Origin: Variovorax paradoxus_P
GTDB lineage: Bacteria > Pseudomonadota > Gammaproteobacteria > Burkholderiales > Burkholderiaceae_C
DNA: 64,000 bases
Reading direction: 5' to 3' (one strand)
Assembly: GCF_050627025.1 (NCBI RefSeq)
Contig: NZ_CP192472.1
Position numbers and translations under genes: made by a program. Numbering within the stretch: the stretch's first letter is position 1; each line of letters starts with the position of its first letter. Under the pieces are notes generated by a model. It did not search any database. It was not told the DNA's origin and was given only the letters and a program-made list of their open reading frames with translations. This document shows, in pieces, positions 16,558 through 24,948 of the stretch.

Positions 16558-17478
16558 TCAGCTCAATACAACGCTGCTGAGCCGGCGGCGATACGTGGCC
16601 ACCACCGGATCGTCCGGCGGAATCTGCCCGTCGGCCACCTTTACCTTCGGCGGCTCGATCAGGTCGAGGACTGCGATGTACGTCTTGCGCGCGAGTTCTT
16701 CGTTCCAGCTCTTGTCGCGCATCAGTATTTCAAGCAGTTCGTCCATGGCGTCGGTCCAGCGCTGCTCGGCCATCAGCAGGCGGGCGCGGCCAAACCGCGC
16801 GTCGAAGTCGCGCTTGCCTGCGGCGATCTTGCTGTCGAATTCGGCGAGCGACGGTGCGGCGCCAGAGGCCGGCGCCGCAAAATCGATGGCGTCCATCCAG
16901 CGCTGCAGCGAATCGAAGCGGCGCACCAGCGTGGTCTTGGCGATGACAGGCGCAAAAGCCACCTTGGCGTCGTCGATGCGGCCCTGTTGCAGCAGCAGCT
17001 TGATGTAGTCGAAGCGCGCATCGTCGTTGGCCGGGTCGGTGGCCACCGCATGCTGCAGCCGCTCGAGCGCGCCCTCGGTGTCGCCTTCGGCCAGCGCTTC
17101 CTGGGCTGCGGCTTCCTCGGAGGCTGCCTCGACCTCTTCGGCGCCGGGCACGTGCTTGTCCAGGAACTCGCGGATCTTGTCGGCCGGAATGGCGCCCACG
17201 AAGCCGTCGACCGGCTGGCCGTCCTTGAACATCACGCAGAACGGAATGCTGCGCACGCCGAACATCTCCGAGAGCTGCGACGAAATCTGCGGCACCTTGT
17301 CGGCGTCGAGCTTGGCCAGCGTGAAGCGGCCGGCGTACTCGGTTTCGAGCTTTTCGAGCACCGGGCCGAGCTGTTTGCACGGGCCGCACCATTCGGCCCA
17401 GATGTCCAGCAGCACCGGCGTGGCGACCGAGCCTTCGATCAGTTCGGCCTGAAAATTTTCGAGAGTGATGTCGATCAT
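16558..17478 (-). CDS. cnoX: Thioredoxin-fold co-chaperone with TPR domain (CnoX/YbbN family)
   Basis: A 306-residue cytoplasmic protein. The N-terminal thioredoxin domain carries an intact redox motif WCGPC (about 31-35), and the C-terminal half is made of TPR-like helical repeats (from about 130). CnoX/YbbN is a chaperedoxin that holds oxidation-damaged clients and passes them to GroEL. E. coli CnoX has SxxC rather than CxxC, so this version should be redox-active. It is divergent from purE with a 36-base gap. Confidence 0.88.
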   Translation of the reverse strand: MIDITLENFQAELIEGSVATPVLLDIWAEWCGPCKQLGPVLEKLETEYAGRFTLAKLDADKVPQISSQLSEMFGVRSIPFCVMFKDGQPVDGFVGAIPADKIREFLDKHVPGAEEVEAASEEAAAQEALAEGDTEGALERLQHAVATDPANDDARFDYIKLLLQQGRIDDAKVAFAPVIAKTTLVRRFDSLQRWMDAIDFAAPASGAAPSLAEFDSKIAAGKRDFDARFGRARLLMAEQRWTDAMDELLEILMRDKSWNEELARKTYIAVLDLIEPPKVKVADGQIPPDDPVVATYRRRLSSVVLS

Positions 17479-17514
17479 CGGAACCAGCTGGGGGTGAAAC
17501 GTAAAATTGAAACC

Positions 17515-18075
17515 ATGAACGAAACCATTCAGGTCGGTGTAGTGATGGGCTCGAGCTCCGATTGGGAGACGATGCGCAACGCGGTCGAGATTCTCCAGCA
17601 ATTCGGAATCAAGCACGAAGCGAAGGTGGTCTCGGCCCACCGGATGCCCGATGCGCTCTTCGCGTACGCCGAAAGCGCCGCCGGGCGCGGGCTCACCGCA
17701 ATCATCGCGGGCGCGGGCGGCGCGGCCCACTTGCCGGGCATGCTGGCCTCCAAGACCACCGTGCCCGTGCTGGGCGTGCCGGTGGCCAGCCGGCACCTGC
17801 AGGGGGTGGATTCGCTCTACAGCATCGTGCAGATGCCCAAGGGTGTTCCGGTGGCGACTTTTGCCATTGGCAATGCGGGCGCCGCCAACGCGGCGCTTTT
17901 CGCGGTGGCGATGCTGGCGGTAAACGACCCGGCGCTGCGAGCCCGGCTCGACGCCTTCCGCACCGCGCAAACCGCTGCGGCCGAGGCCATGACGTTGCCG
18001 CCGCCCGCGGCTGCCGACGCGGGCGCTGTTTCGCCTGTCTCGCCTTTTTCGCCGCAAGGCGGGGGTGCACTGTGA
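17515..18075 (+). CDS. purE: N5-carboxyaminoimidazole ribonucleotide mutase
   Basis: A 186-residue enzyme that converts N5-CAIR to CAIR. Class I PurE signatures GSSSDWETM and SAHRMPD, and the GAGGAAHLPGM phosphate loop, are intact. The final 25 or so residues are Pro/Ala-rich and go beyond the usual 160-165 length, so the C-terminal tail is species-specific. The stop overlaps the GTG start of purK. Confidence 0.95.
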   Translation: MNETIQVGVVMGSSSDWETMRNAVEILQQFGIKHEAKVVSAHRMPDALFAYAESAAGRGLTAIIAGAGGAAHLPGMLASKTTVPVLGVPVASRHLQGVDSLYSIVQMPKGVPVATFAIGNAGAANAALFAVAMLAVNDPALRARLDAFRTAQTAAAEAMTLPPPAAADAGAVSPVSPFSPQGGGAL

Positions 18076-19265
18076 GCAAGAACGACCTTCCCATTCTTCC
18101 GGGCGCCACGCTGGGCGTGCTCGGCGGCGGCCAACTGGGCCGCATGTTCGCCCATGCCGCCCAGCGCATGGGCTATTTCACGGCGGTGCTCGACCCTGAC
18201 GCCGACAGCCCGGCGGGCCGCGTGAGCCACCACCACATTCATACCGACTACGCCGACGTGGACGGCCTGGCACGCCTCGCGGGCTTGGCCGATGCGGTAA
18301 CGACCGAGTTCGAGAACGTGCCCGCGCCGTCGCTCGACAAGCTGTCCGTGGCCCGGCCGGTGGCGCCCGATGCCGCCGCCATTGCCATCGCGCAGGACCG
18401 CATCGCCGAAAAAGCCCATTTCACCCGCTGCGGCGTGGCCTGCGCGCCATATGCAGTCATCGAAACCGCGGCGCAGCTGGCGGCCGGTGAAGACGGGCTC
18501 CTGCCCGGCATTCTCAAGACCGCCCGCCTCGGCTATGACGGCAAGGGTCAGCAGCGCGTGTCGACGCGGGCCGAGCTGATCGATGCCTGGCAGGCCGCGG
18601 GCTGCGTGCCGTGCGTGCTCGAAAAGCTGTTGCCGCTCGAATTCGAATGCTCGGTGATCGTGGCGCGCGGCCGCGACGGGCAGATGGTGCACTTTCCGCC
18701 CCAGCGCAACCTGCATCGCGACGGCATCCTGGCCGTGACCGAGGTGCATGCGCAGAACATGCCCAAGACCGTGGCCCAGGCGGCCATCAACTCGGCGAAG
18801 AGCATTGCGACCGGGCTCAACTACGTGGGCGTGCTGTGCGTCGAGTTCTTCGCGCTGGCCGACGGCTCGCTGGTGGTGAACGAAATGGCGCCCCGGCCGC
18901 ACAACAGCGGCCACTACACCATGGAAGCCTGCGACGTGTCGCAGTTCGAACTGCAGGTGCGCACCCTTGCCGGCTTGCCGCTGGCCGCACCGCGCCAGCA
19001 CAGCCCCGCGATCATGCTGAACCTGCTCGGCGACCTGTGGTTCACCGCCGAAGGTGGCGACAAGCCGGTGACGCCGCGCTGGAGCGACGTGCTCGCGCTG
19101 CCCGGCGCACACCTGCACCTCTACGGCAAGGTCGAACCGCGCCGCGGCCGCAAGATGGGCCACCTTACCTTCACCGGTGCCACGCTCGAGGGCGTGCGCG
19201 CCGCGGCTTCCCAAGCCGCCATCCTGCTCGGCCTGCCGGCGCTCACGGCGGCCGACTTCGCATGA
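18072..19265 (+). CDS. purK: N5-carboxyaminoimidazole ribonucleotide synthase
   Basis: A 397-residue ATP-grasp enzyme that makes N5-CAIR from AIR, ATP and bicarbonate, feeding PurE. Motifs are GVLGGGQLGRM (N-terminus), the ATP-grasp segment GYDGKGQQR, and NEMAPRPHNSGHYT. The GTG start at 18072 overlaps the purE stop (GTGA), which fixes the start since no ATG is near. The stop overlaps the next gene by ATGA. Confidence 0.94.
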   Translation: MSKNDLPILPGATLGVLGGGQLGRMFAHAAQRMGYFTAVLDPDADSPAGRVSHHHIHTDYADVDGLARLAGLADAVTTEFENVPAPSLDKLSVARPVAPDAAAIAIAQDRIAEKAHFTRCGVACAPYAVIETAAQLAAGEDGLLPGILKTARLGYDGKGQQRVSTRAELIDAWQAAGCVPCVLEKLLPLEFECSVIVARGRDGQMVHFPPQRNLHRDGILAVTEVHAQNMPKTVAQAAINSAKSIATGLNYVGVLCVEFFALADGSLVVNEMAPRPHNSGHYTMEACDVSQFELQVRTLAGLPLAAPRQHSPAIMLNLLGDLWFTAEGGDKPVTPRWSDVLALPGAHLHLYGKVEPRRGRKMGHLTFTGATLEGVRAAASQAAILLGLPALTAADFA

Positions 19266-20263
19266 TTCTCGACGGCCAGTCTCCCCAGGCCATTGCCGAG
19301 GCCGCGCGCGTTCTGCGCGCGGGCGGGCTGGTCGCGTTCCCGACCGAAACCGTCTACGGCCTGGGCGCCGATGCCACCAGCGACATGGCGGTGGCCGGCA
19401 TCTTCAAGGCCAAGGGGAGGCCTTCGGACCATCCGTTGATCGTGCATGTGGCGGCCGGCATCAAGGGCACCGAGGCGCTGTCGCGCTTTGCGCAGCCGCT
19501 TCCGCCTTTCGCGCAAAAACTGGTGCAGGCCTTCTGGCCCGGCCCATTGACGCTGATCGTCACGCGCCAACCCGGGGTTGCCGCAGCGGCAGCCGGCGGG
19601 CAGGACACCATTGGCCTGCGCTGCCCCTCGCATCCGGTGGCGCAGGCGCTGCTCGAAGCCTGTGCCGAGCAGGGCGTGCCCGGCCTTGCGGGGCCCAGTG
19701 CCAACCGGTTCGGCCGCGTGAGCCCGACCACCGCGCAGCATGTGTTCGACGAGTTCGGCGATTCGCTGCCGGTGGTCGACGGCGGCGCATGCGAGGTGGG
19801 CATCGAATCGACCATCATCGACTGCAGCAGAGGCGCGCCCGTGCTGCTGCGGCCGGGCCTGATCACGCGCGCGCAGGTCGAGGCGGCGCTGGGCGAACGC
19901 CTGAGCGACCGCGAGGTGCTCGAAACGCCGGACCCGCGTGCCCCGGGCACGCTGGAGGCGCACTACGCCCCCAATGCCAAGCTGCGGTTGATGGACGCCA
20001 GGGCCATCCAGACCGGGCTCGACGTGCTCGGTGCGGGCGCGGCGAACATCGCGGTGTGGACGCGCGCCGGGGTGCGCAGCCATTCGCAGCGTGTGCTGCA
20101 GCGGCGAATGCCCGACGATGCCGCGGCCAGCGCGCACCAGCTGTTCGCGGTGCTGCGCGAATTCGACGCGCAGGGCGTCAAGCTGATCTGGGTGGAAACG
20201 CCGCCGGACACCCCTGAATGGGAAGGGGTGCGAGACCGCCTCCAACGAGCTTCAATGGGCTGA
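19262..20263 (+). CDS. sua5: L-threonylcarbamoyladenylate synthase (two-domain Sua5 type)
   Basis: A 333-residue protein with an N-terminal YrdC domain (FPTETVYGLGADATS, KGRPSDHPLIVH, GPSANRFGRVS) and a C-terminal Sua5 domain. It makes threonylcarbamoyl-AMP for the t6A37 modification of ANN-decoding tRNAs, together with TsaB (25961), TsaD and TsaE. Its length marks the Sua5 form rather than the short TsaC. It overlaps purK by four bases, so it is the last gene of a purE-purK-sua5 operon. Confidence 0.93.
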   Translation: MILDGQSPQAIAEAARVLRAGGLVAFPTETVYGLGADATSDMAVAGIFKAKGRPSDHPLIVHVAAGIKGTEALSRFAQPLPPFAQKLVQAFWPGPLTLIVTRQPGVAAAAAGGQDTIGLRCPSHPVAQALLEACAEQGVPGLAGPSANRFGRVSPTTAQHVFDEFGDSLPVVDGGACEVGIESTIIDCSRGAPVLLRPGLITRAQVEAALGERLSDREVLETPDPRAPGTLEAHYAPNAKLRLMDARAIQTGLDVLGAGAANIAVWTRAGVRSHSQRVLQRRMPDDAAASAHQLFAVLREFDAQGVKLIWVETPPDTPEWEGVRDRLQRASMG

Positions 20264-20273
20264 CCCTCAAAGG

Positions 20274-21878
20274 TCAGCCGCCGGCGGCCAGCACGCCCTG
20301 GAAGAAGCCACGTGCCGAAGCCAGGCAGAAAGGCGGCGCCAGCGTGCCGTGATAGGCCAGCGTGACCGCCCGCGCCTTGTCGGCGTCGCTGCCCGAAGTG
20401 TTCTGCGCCAGGGTGCTCTTGGCCTGCGCAAACCCGGCCCGCGCAGCGGAATAGGCATCGGTGGTGGCGTTGTCTTCCAGGTCGACAACGGTCAGCGCTG
20501 CGGCCGGCATGCCGCGGGCGCGGAAGTACCCTGCGGTGGCACGGGTGCTTAGGAAGTTCACGGTCGGATCGTTGGCTCCGCCGCACATGAGCACCGGCCG
20601 GGTGGGCAGCCAGTTGCGCAGGTCGTTGGCGCGAGCGGCCTTTCTGAAGCCCACGGCCGGCCGGCAATCGAGCGGCGAGGTCGTGCTGAGCGAACCGGCC
20701 GTGGAAGGCAGCGCATTGCCGGGGCAGGGATTGGCCTGGATGTCGCTGGCCGCTTGCGTCAGGTAGCTCTGGCGAATCAGGTTGTTGGCGCCGTAGAAGA
20801 TCGACAGGTCGGGGCTCACCGGCCCCGGCGTGGCGCCTGCCGGAAAGAGCGCCAGCTGAGGCAGTTTTCCATTGGCAAAAAGCGTGGTGATCGGCGTGAG
20901 GCTCGGCAGCAGGGTGTCGATGCCGGCGGCGTACTGCGACTCGTAGATGTCGCCGGTATTGCCGTACACGTCGCCAAACTGCTGTTGCCAGCTGGCCGAG
21001 AGCAGCGGCACGAAGAGCGTGCTGCCCAGCGCCGGCCAGCCCTGGAAGGTGTAGTCCGCCAGCAGGCCGATGGCCGACGGCGCAGAAAGCGGCGCCGACG
21101 CGGTCACCGGCTTGCCCGTGGCCTGCATCTCGCGGTGCGCCGCCATGGCCACGTAGCCGCCCTGCGAATAGCCGGTGATCAGCAGCGAGCCCGCATCGGT
21201 CGCGTTGATATCCGAGAAGGTCTTGCGCGCCGCGGTGAGCGCATCGACCATGTCCTTGCCCTGCTGGTCGCCGTTCAGGTACGGGTGATAGGGCAGCGTC
21301 GACTTGTCGTAGCCTGCGTAGTTGGGCGCCACCACGATATAGCCTTGCGCAGCGAACATGGCGGCAACCGTAAGGCCCTCGCCGGCTGCGGGCTGGCCGG
21401 CTTCGGTCCACTTGGCGATGTTGAAGTTGCGCGCGGCGGTGGTGCCGTGGGCATACAGAACCACCGGCCGTGCGCCGCTGCAGGCCACATCCGAGCCGGT
21501 CGGCACCATGACCGCGGCCGTGGCGTTGGTGGCTTCGTTCTTGCCGCCGATCGTCCGGTATTCGAGGTAGCGCGTCTCAATGCCGCATTTGGGCGTGCCG
21601 GTCACCTGGAGCAACGCCCTGCCGGAAGCATCGGCCTCGAGCAGCGATTTGAACTGGTCCGCAGTCAGCTTGGACGCCTGCTCGGGCGGGGTCGTCACGA
21701 CCGAACCACGGCCTGTGTCCGATGCGGGCGGCGGAAAACCGATTCCGATACCCCCGCCGCCTCCGCCACCACCACCTCCTCCGCCACAGGCTGCCAGTAG
21801 CAGCACGGCGCCGGCGAGTGCCGCCGATGCAGCCTTCCTGTGAGCTGAGGCGCGGGATGGTTGTTGCGGTGTCTTCAA
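20274..21878 (-). CDS. Poly-Gly lipoprotein alpha/beta hydrolase (secretory lipase-like), TTG start
   Basis: A 534-residue exported hydrolase. The signal peptide ends in LLAAC (Cys31) and is followed by twelve consecutive Gly and then IGIG. The nucleophile is Ser238 in GYSQGGY; a probable acid is in CGGANDPTVNF, and the His is near AYHGTLAPP. No ATG fits the signal peptide. TTG at 21878 is chosen because AGGAG lies 8 bases upstream and it gives a normal basic N-terminus. The overall pattern resembles secretory lipases or tannase-like esterases. It converges with sua5 (10 bases apart). Confidence 0.82.
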   Translation of the reverse strand: MKTPQQPSRASAHRKAASAALAGAVLLLAACGGGGGGGGGGGGIGIGFPPPASDTGRGSVVTTPPEQASKLTADQFKSLLEADASGRALLQVTGTPKCGIETRYLEYRTIGGKNEATNATAAVMVPTGSDVACSGARPVVLYAHGTTAARNFNIAKWTEAGQPAAGEGLTVAAMFAAQGYIVVAPNYAGYDKSTLPYHPYLNGDQQGKDMVDALTAARKTFSDINATDAGSLLITGYSQGGYVAMAAHREMQATGKPVTASAPLSAPSAIGLLADYTFQGWPALGSTLFVPLLSASWQQQFGDVYGNTGDIYESQYAAGIDTLLPSLTPITTLFANGKLPQLALFPAGATPGPVSPDLSIFYGANNLIRQSYLTQAASDIQANPCPGNALPSTAGSLSTTSPLDCRPAVGFRKAARANDLRNWLPTRPVLMCGGANDPTVNFLSTRATAGYFRARGMPAAALTVVDLEDNATTDAYSAARAGFAQAKSTLAQNTSGSDADKARAVTLAYHGTLAPPFCLASARGFFQGVLAAGG

Positions 21879-21919
21879 GGCAAATCTCCTGTGTGCTCCG
21901 GTGTGCACGGGTGTCGAGC

Positions 21920-21933
21920 CGAACGGGCGTTCG
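21920..21933. promoter_or_regulatory. Inverted repeat upstream of the lipoprotein hydrolase
   Basis: CGAAC-GGGC-GTTCG, a perfect 5-base-arm inverted repeat in the dacB-lipase gap, about 42 bases upstream of the TTG start. It could be an operator or a transcript hairpin. Weak evidence. Confidence 0.3.
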
Positions 21934-22012
21934 ATTCTGTGCAGCGCCCCGGCCGCGCGCAAGCGGCTATTACCTACAGAAGTTTTCAGTACACCGGGCA
22001 GGCGACCAGCGC

Positions 22013-23443
22013 CTAGTTGTCCTGGTACGCCCAGTCGACCAGCGCGTCGAACGCGGCGCGCGCCGCGCCCGCGTTCTCGCCGTTGGCAATGGCCACCAGC
22101 ACGTAGCGGCGGCCGCTCGCGCCGTGCACATAGCCGGCCACGCCCGACGAGTCGCGCAGCGTGCCGGTCTTCAGGTGGGCTGCGCCGCCCGAGCGCAGCG
22201 CGCGCCGCCTGAGGGTGCCGTCCACCCCCGAGGCCGGCAGCGACGACACCAGCTCCGGCATGACCGGCGAGCGCCAGGCCACTTGCAGCATTTTGCCGAG
22301 CGCTGCGGCGCTGATGCGCTCTTCACGCGAAAGGCCCGAGCCGTTGTCGAACACCGGCTGCGCCTCGCCCGTGCCGATGCGATCGCGCCACCACTGGCCC
22401 AGCGCATTGCGCGAAGCCTCGAACGTGCCGCGGTTCTTCTGCGTGAGGCCCAAGGTGAGGAACACCTGCTGCGCCATCACGTTGTTGCTGTATTTGTTGA
22501 TGTCGCGAACCACTTCCGCGAGCGGCGGCGAGGCAAATTCGAACACCGGCTTCAGGCCCGGCGGCACCCGGCCGTCGCGCATCTGCCCGCCGACGCGCCC
22601 GCCCATTTCAGCCCACATGCCGCCCACGGCGCGGAGACCGTAGGTGCGCGGATCGGCATAGGCCACGGCCCAGCTCTTCTCGCCGCAGGCTGCCGGAAGA
22701 CCGCCGTTGAAGCGGATGCGGTTCGGATCGCTGAAGTCCGGCCTGATTGCCGTGCGCCAGTCGCCGCATTCGCCGGGCGCCAGTGCGATGGTGGGCTGCA
22801 TCGAAACGCTGGCGAGCGGGGGCTCGTAGTTGATGCGCGCCAACTGCCCCCCGCGCTCGGGCGTGAAGGTCATGTTGACCGACTTGAAGTTGACCAGCAG
22901 CGCGTCCGGCGAGGCGTTGTAGGGCCGCAGCGGCTCGCCGTCGAACGCGGCGGGGTCGTTCTCGGCCGTGTTCTCGAAGGTGCTGCGGTCCAGCACGATG
23001 TCGCCGCTCACGGTGTTGATGCCCAGGCCCTGCACGCGCCGCAGCAGCAGCCACACCCGTTCGAGCACCAGCTTGGGATCGCCCTGGCCCTTGATGTACA
23101 GGTTGCCGTTGAGCACGCCGTTGCTCACCGTGCCGTCGACGTAGACCGGCGTGCTCCAGCTGTAGGCCGGGCCGAGCAGGTCGAGCGCGGCGTAGGTGGT
23201 TACCACCTTCATGATCGATGCGGGGTTCACCGGCACCTGCGAGCGCCACGCCAGGCGCGGCGGGCGCAGGCCGTCGGCATCGGCCACCAGCATGGTGACC
23301 GAATCGCGCGGTACCTTGGCCCGCGCGAGGGCGGTCTCTACCTCTGTTGGAAAGGCTTGCTGCGCATAGGCGCCCGGGGCAAAGAGCGTGGCAAGGGTCA
23401 GAGCGCAAACGGGCCGGAGAAAGGAGAGACGACGAAGAACCAT
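22013..23443 (-). CDS. dacB: D-alanyl-D-alanine carboxypeptidase/endopeptidase (PBP4)
   Basis: A 476-residue periplasmic class C penicillin-binding protein that trims peptidoglycan peptides. A signal peptide ends at AYA (about 27). All three active-site motifs are present: SIMK (Ser76-Lys79), SNN (Ser319-Asn321) and KTG (425-427), with the typical large insertion between motifs one and two. The start is 7 bases after the Nudix gene stop, suggesting co-transcription. Confidence 0.94.
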   Translation of the reverse strand: MVLRRLSFLRPVCALTLATLFAPGAYAQQAFPTEVETALARAKVPRDSVTMLVADADGLRPPRLAWRSQVPVNPASIMKVVTTYAALDLLGPAYSWSTPVYVDGTVSNGVLNGNLYIKGQGDPKLVLERVWLLLRRVQGLGINTVSGDIVLDRSTFENTAENDPAAFDGEPLRPYNASPDALLVNFKSVNMTFTPERGGQLARINYEPPLASVSMQPTIALAPGECGDWRTAIRPDFSDPNRIRFNGGLPAACGEKSWAVAYADPRTYGLRAVGGMWAEMGGRVGGQMRDGRVPPGLKPVFEFASPPLAEVVRDINKYSNNVMAQQVFLTLGLTQKNRGTFEASRNALGQWWRDRIGTGEAQPVFDNGSGLSREERISAAALGKMLQVAWRSPVMPELVSSLPASGVDGTLRRRALRSGGAAHLKTGTLRDSSGVAGYVHGASGRRYVLVAIANGENAGAARAAFDALVDWAYQDN

Positions 23444-23450
23444 CGGCCGA

Positions 23451-24038
23451 TTATCTCGGCGGAAAAACGTGCAGCTGCACGTAATAAAGCAGCATCACTG
23501 TCTTGGCATCGGCAATGCGTCCGTCCGCCACCATGGCCAGCGCCTCGTCGATGTCGAGTTCGAGCACCTCGATGTCCTCGCCTTCTTCAGCCAGGCCGCC
23601 GCCGTTGCCGATGCGCATCGAGGCTTCGTACCCGGCAATGAAGAAGTGCAGTTTCTCGGTCACCGAACCCGGGCTCATGAAGGCTTCGAAGATCTTCTGC
23701 ACCGCGCCGAGCCGCAGGCCCAGTTCTTCTTCCACCTCGGCGCGAATGCGCGCTTCGGGCGCCGCGTTGTCGAGCAGCCCCGCGGCGGCTTCGATCAACA
23801 GGTCGTCGTGGCCGTTGACGAAGGCCGGGTAGCGGAACTGCCGCGTCAGCAGCACCGTGCGCCGGGCAAGGTTGTAGGGCAGCAGCGTGGCGCCGTTGCC
23901 GCGGTCATAGGTTTCGCGATGCATGCGTTGCCACTCGCCGTCGTTGCGCCGCCAGTCGAAGGCGGTGGTCTTCAGCGTGTACCAGTTGTCGGAAAGCAAG
24001 GTGACTTCGTGCACCCGGACGCGGTCTTGTAGGGTCAT
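23451..24038 (-). CDS. Nudix nucleoside diphosphate-sugar hydrolase (NudK/ADP-ribose pyrophosphatase-like)
   Basis: A 195-residue Nudix protein. The Nudix box region is AGLLDNAAPEARIRAEVEEELG (about 88-109 in two adjoining segments), with the EEELG metal ligands kept. One position that is Glu in E. coli NudK is Ala here. The FRYPAFVNGH and MSPGSVTEKLHFF segments fit the NudK/AdpP group that cleaves GDP-mannose or ADP-ribose. It is divergent from a DeoR-type regulator and upstream of dacB. Confidence 0.85.
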   Translation of the reverse strand: MTLQDRVRVHEVTLLSDNWYTLKTTAFDWRRNDGEWQRMHRETYDRGNGATLLPYNLARRTVLLTRQFRYPAFVNGHDDLLIEAAAGLLDNAAPEARIRAEVEEELGLRLGAVQKIFEAFMSPGSVTEKLHFFIAGYEASMRIGNGGGLAEEGEDIEVLELDIDEALAMVADGRIADAKTVMLLYYVQLHVFPPR

Positions 24039-24056
24039 GGTGCGGAGCTTATGCGC

Positions 24057-24087
24057 AAATTCGTGCACAAACAAGAAAATTCGTGCA
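24057..24087. promoter_or_regulatory. Pair of direct repeats, candidate DeoR operator
   Basis: The 11-base sequence AAATTCGTGCA occurs at 24057-24067 and again at 24077-24087, exactly 20 bases (two helical turns) apart, in the spacer between the Nudix gene and the DeoR-type regulator. A third partial copy TTCGTGCA is at 24006-24013 inside the start of the Nudix gene. The spacing favours two protomers on the same DNA face. Confidence 0.6.
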
Positions 24088-24117
24088 ATCTGCGGCTTGG
24101 CCGGATACGATCGGACG

Positions 24118-24882
24118 ATGCTCACCCGCCAGCGCAAACAACACATCCTCTCGGTCCTGCAGCGCGACGGCAACGTCGTTGCTAAGTCGCTCAGCGAGGA
24201 GCTTGCGCTGTCTGAAGACACCATCCGCCGCGACCTGCGCGAACTTGCCGCCGAGGGCCTGCTGCAGCGCGTGCACGGCGGTGCCCTGCCGCTTGCCAGG
24301 GCCGAGGCCGACTTTGCAGGCCGCCTGCAATTGGCCACCGCCGAGAAAGTGGCCATTGGCCGCGCCGCCGCCCGCCTGGTGCAGCCGGGGCAGGTGGTGT
24401 TCATCGACGGCGGCACCACGGCCGTGCAGATGGCGCGGCATTTGCCCAGGAACCTGCGCGCCAGCGTGGTGACGCACAGCCCCTCGGTCGCAGTCGAGCT
24501 GGTCGGCCACGCCGGCATCGAGGTGGTGCTGATCGGCGGGCGGCTTTTCAGGCATTCGATGGTGGCGGTGGGCGCCGCCGCCATGGACGCCATCTCGCGC
24601 GTGCATGCCGACACCTGCTTTCTGGGCGTGACCGGCGTGCATGCCGGGGCGGGACTGACCACCGGCGATGACGAGGAGGCCGCGATCAAGCGCGCGCTCA
24701 TGGCGGCCGCGGCCGAGACGGTGGTGCTGGCTTCGTCGGAAAAAATCGGGGCGGCTTCGGCTTGGGTGATCAACCCTGTTTCGGCCGCCACCAGTCTTCT
24801 GGTGTCTCCGGAAGCGCCGGCCTCCGCGCTGGCGGACCTGCGCAAGGCGGGGCTTGCCATCTTGCGCAGCGACGGCGCCTGA
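24118..24882 (+). CDS. DeoR/GlpR family transcriptional regulator
   Basis: A 254-residue repressor. The N-terminal DeoR HTH (RKQHILSVLQRDGNVV, SEDTIRRDLRELAAEGLLQRVHGGAL) is followed by a sugar-phosphate-sensing DeoRC domain with FIDGGTTAVQMARHLP and SSEKIG. Such regulators sense phosphorylated sugars. It is divergent from the Nudix hydrolase with repeated putative operators between them, so it may control that hydrolase and itself. Confidence 0.9.
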   Translation: MLTRQRKQHILSVLQRDGNVVAKSLSEELALSEDTIRRDLRELAAEGLLQRVHGGALPLARAEADFAGRLQLATAEKVAIGRAAARLVQPGQVVFIDGGTTAVQMARHLPRNLRASVVTHSPSVAVELVGHAGIEVVLIGGRLFRHSMVAVGAAAMDAISRVHADTCFLGVTGVHAGAGLTTGDDEEAAIKRALMAAAAETVVLASSEKIGAASAWVINPVSAATSLLVSPEAPASALADLRKAGLAILRSDGA

Positions 24883-24948
24883 CGGGCGCGTTCACGCCTG
24901 ATTCGCCCCTTGCCGGCGGGACTGCGGCGGGCCCTCGATAATCGGGGG

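Noticed and set aside
16444..17514. A plus-strand open frame running from the META gene region into purE
   Set aside because: Its first two thirds are antisense to the thioredoxin-TPR gene; only the purE part is real, starting at 17515.
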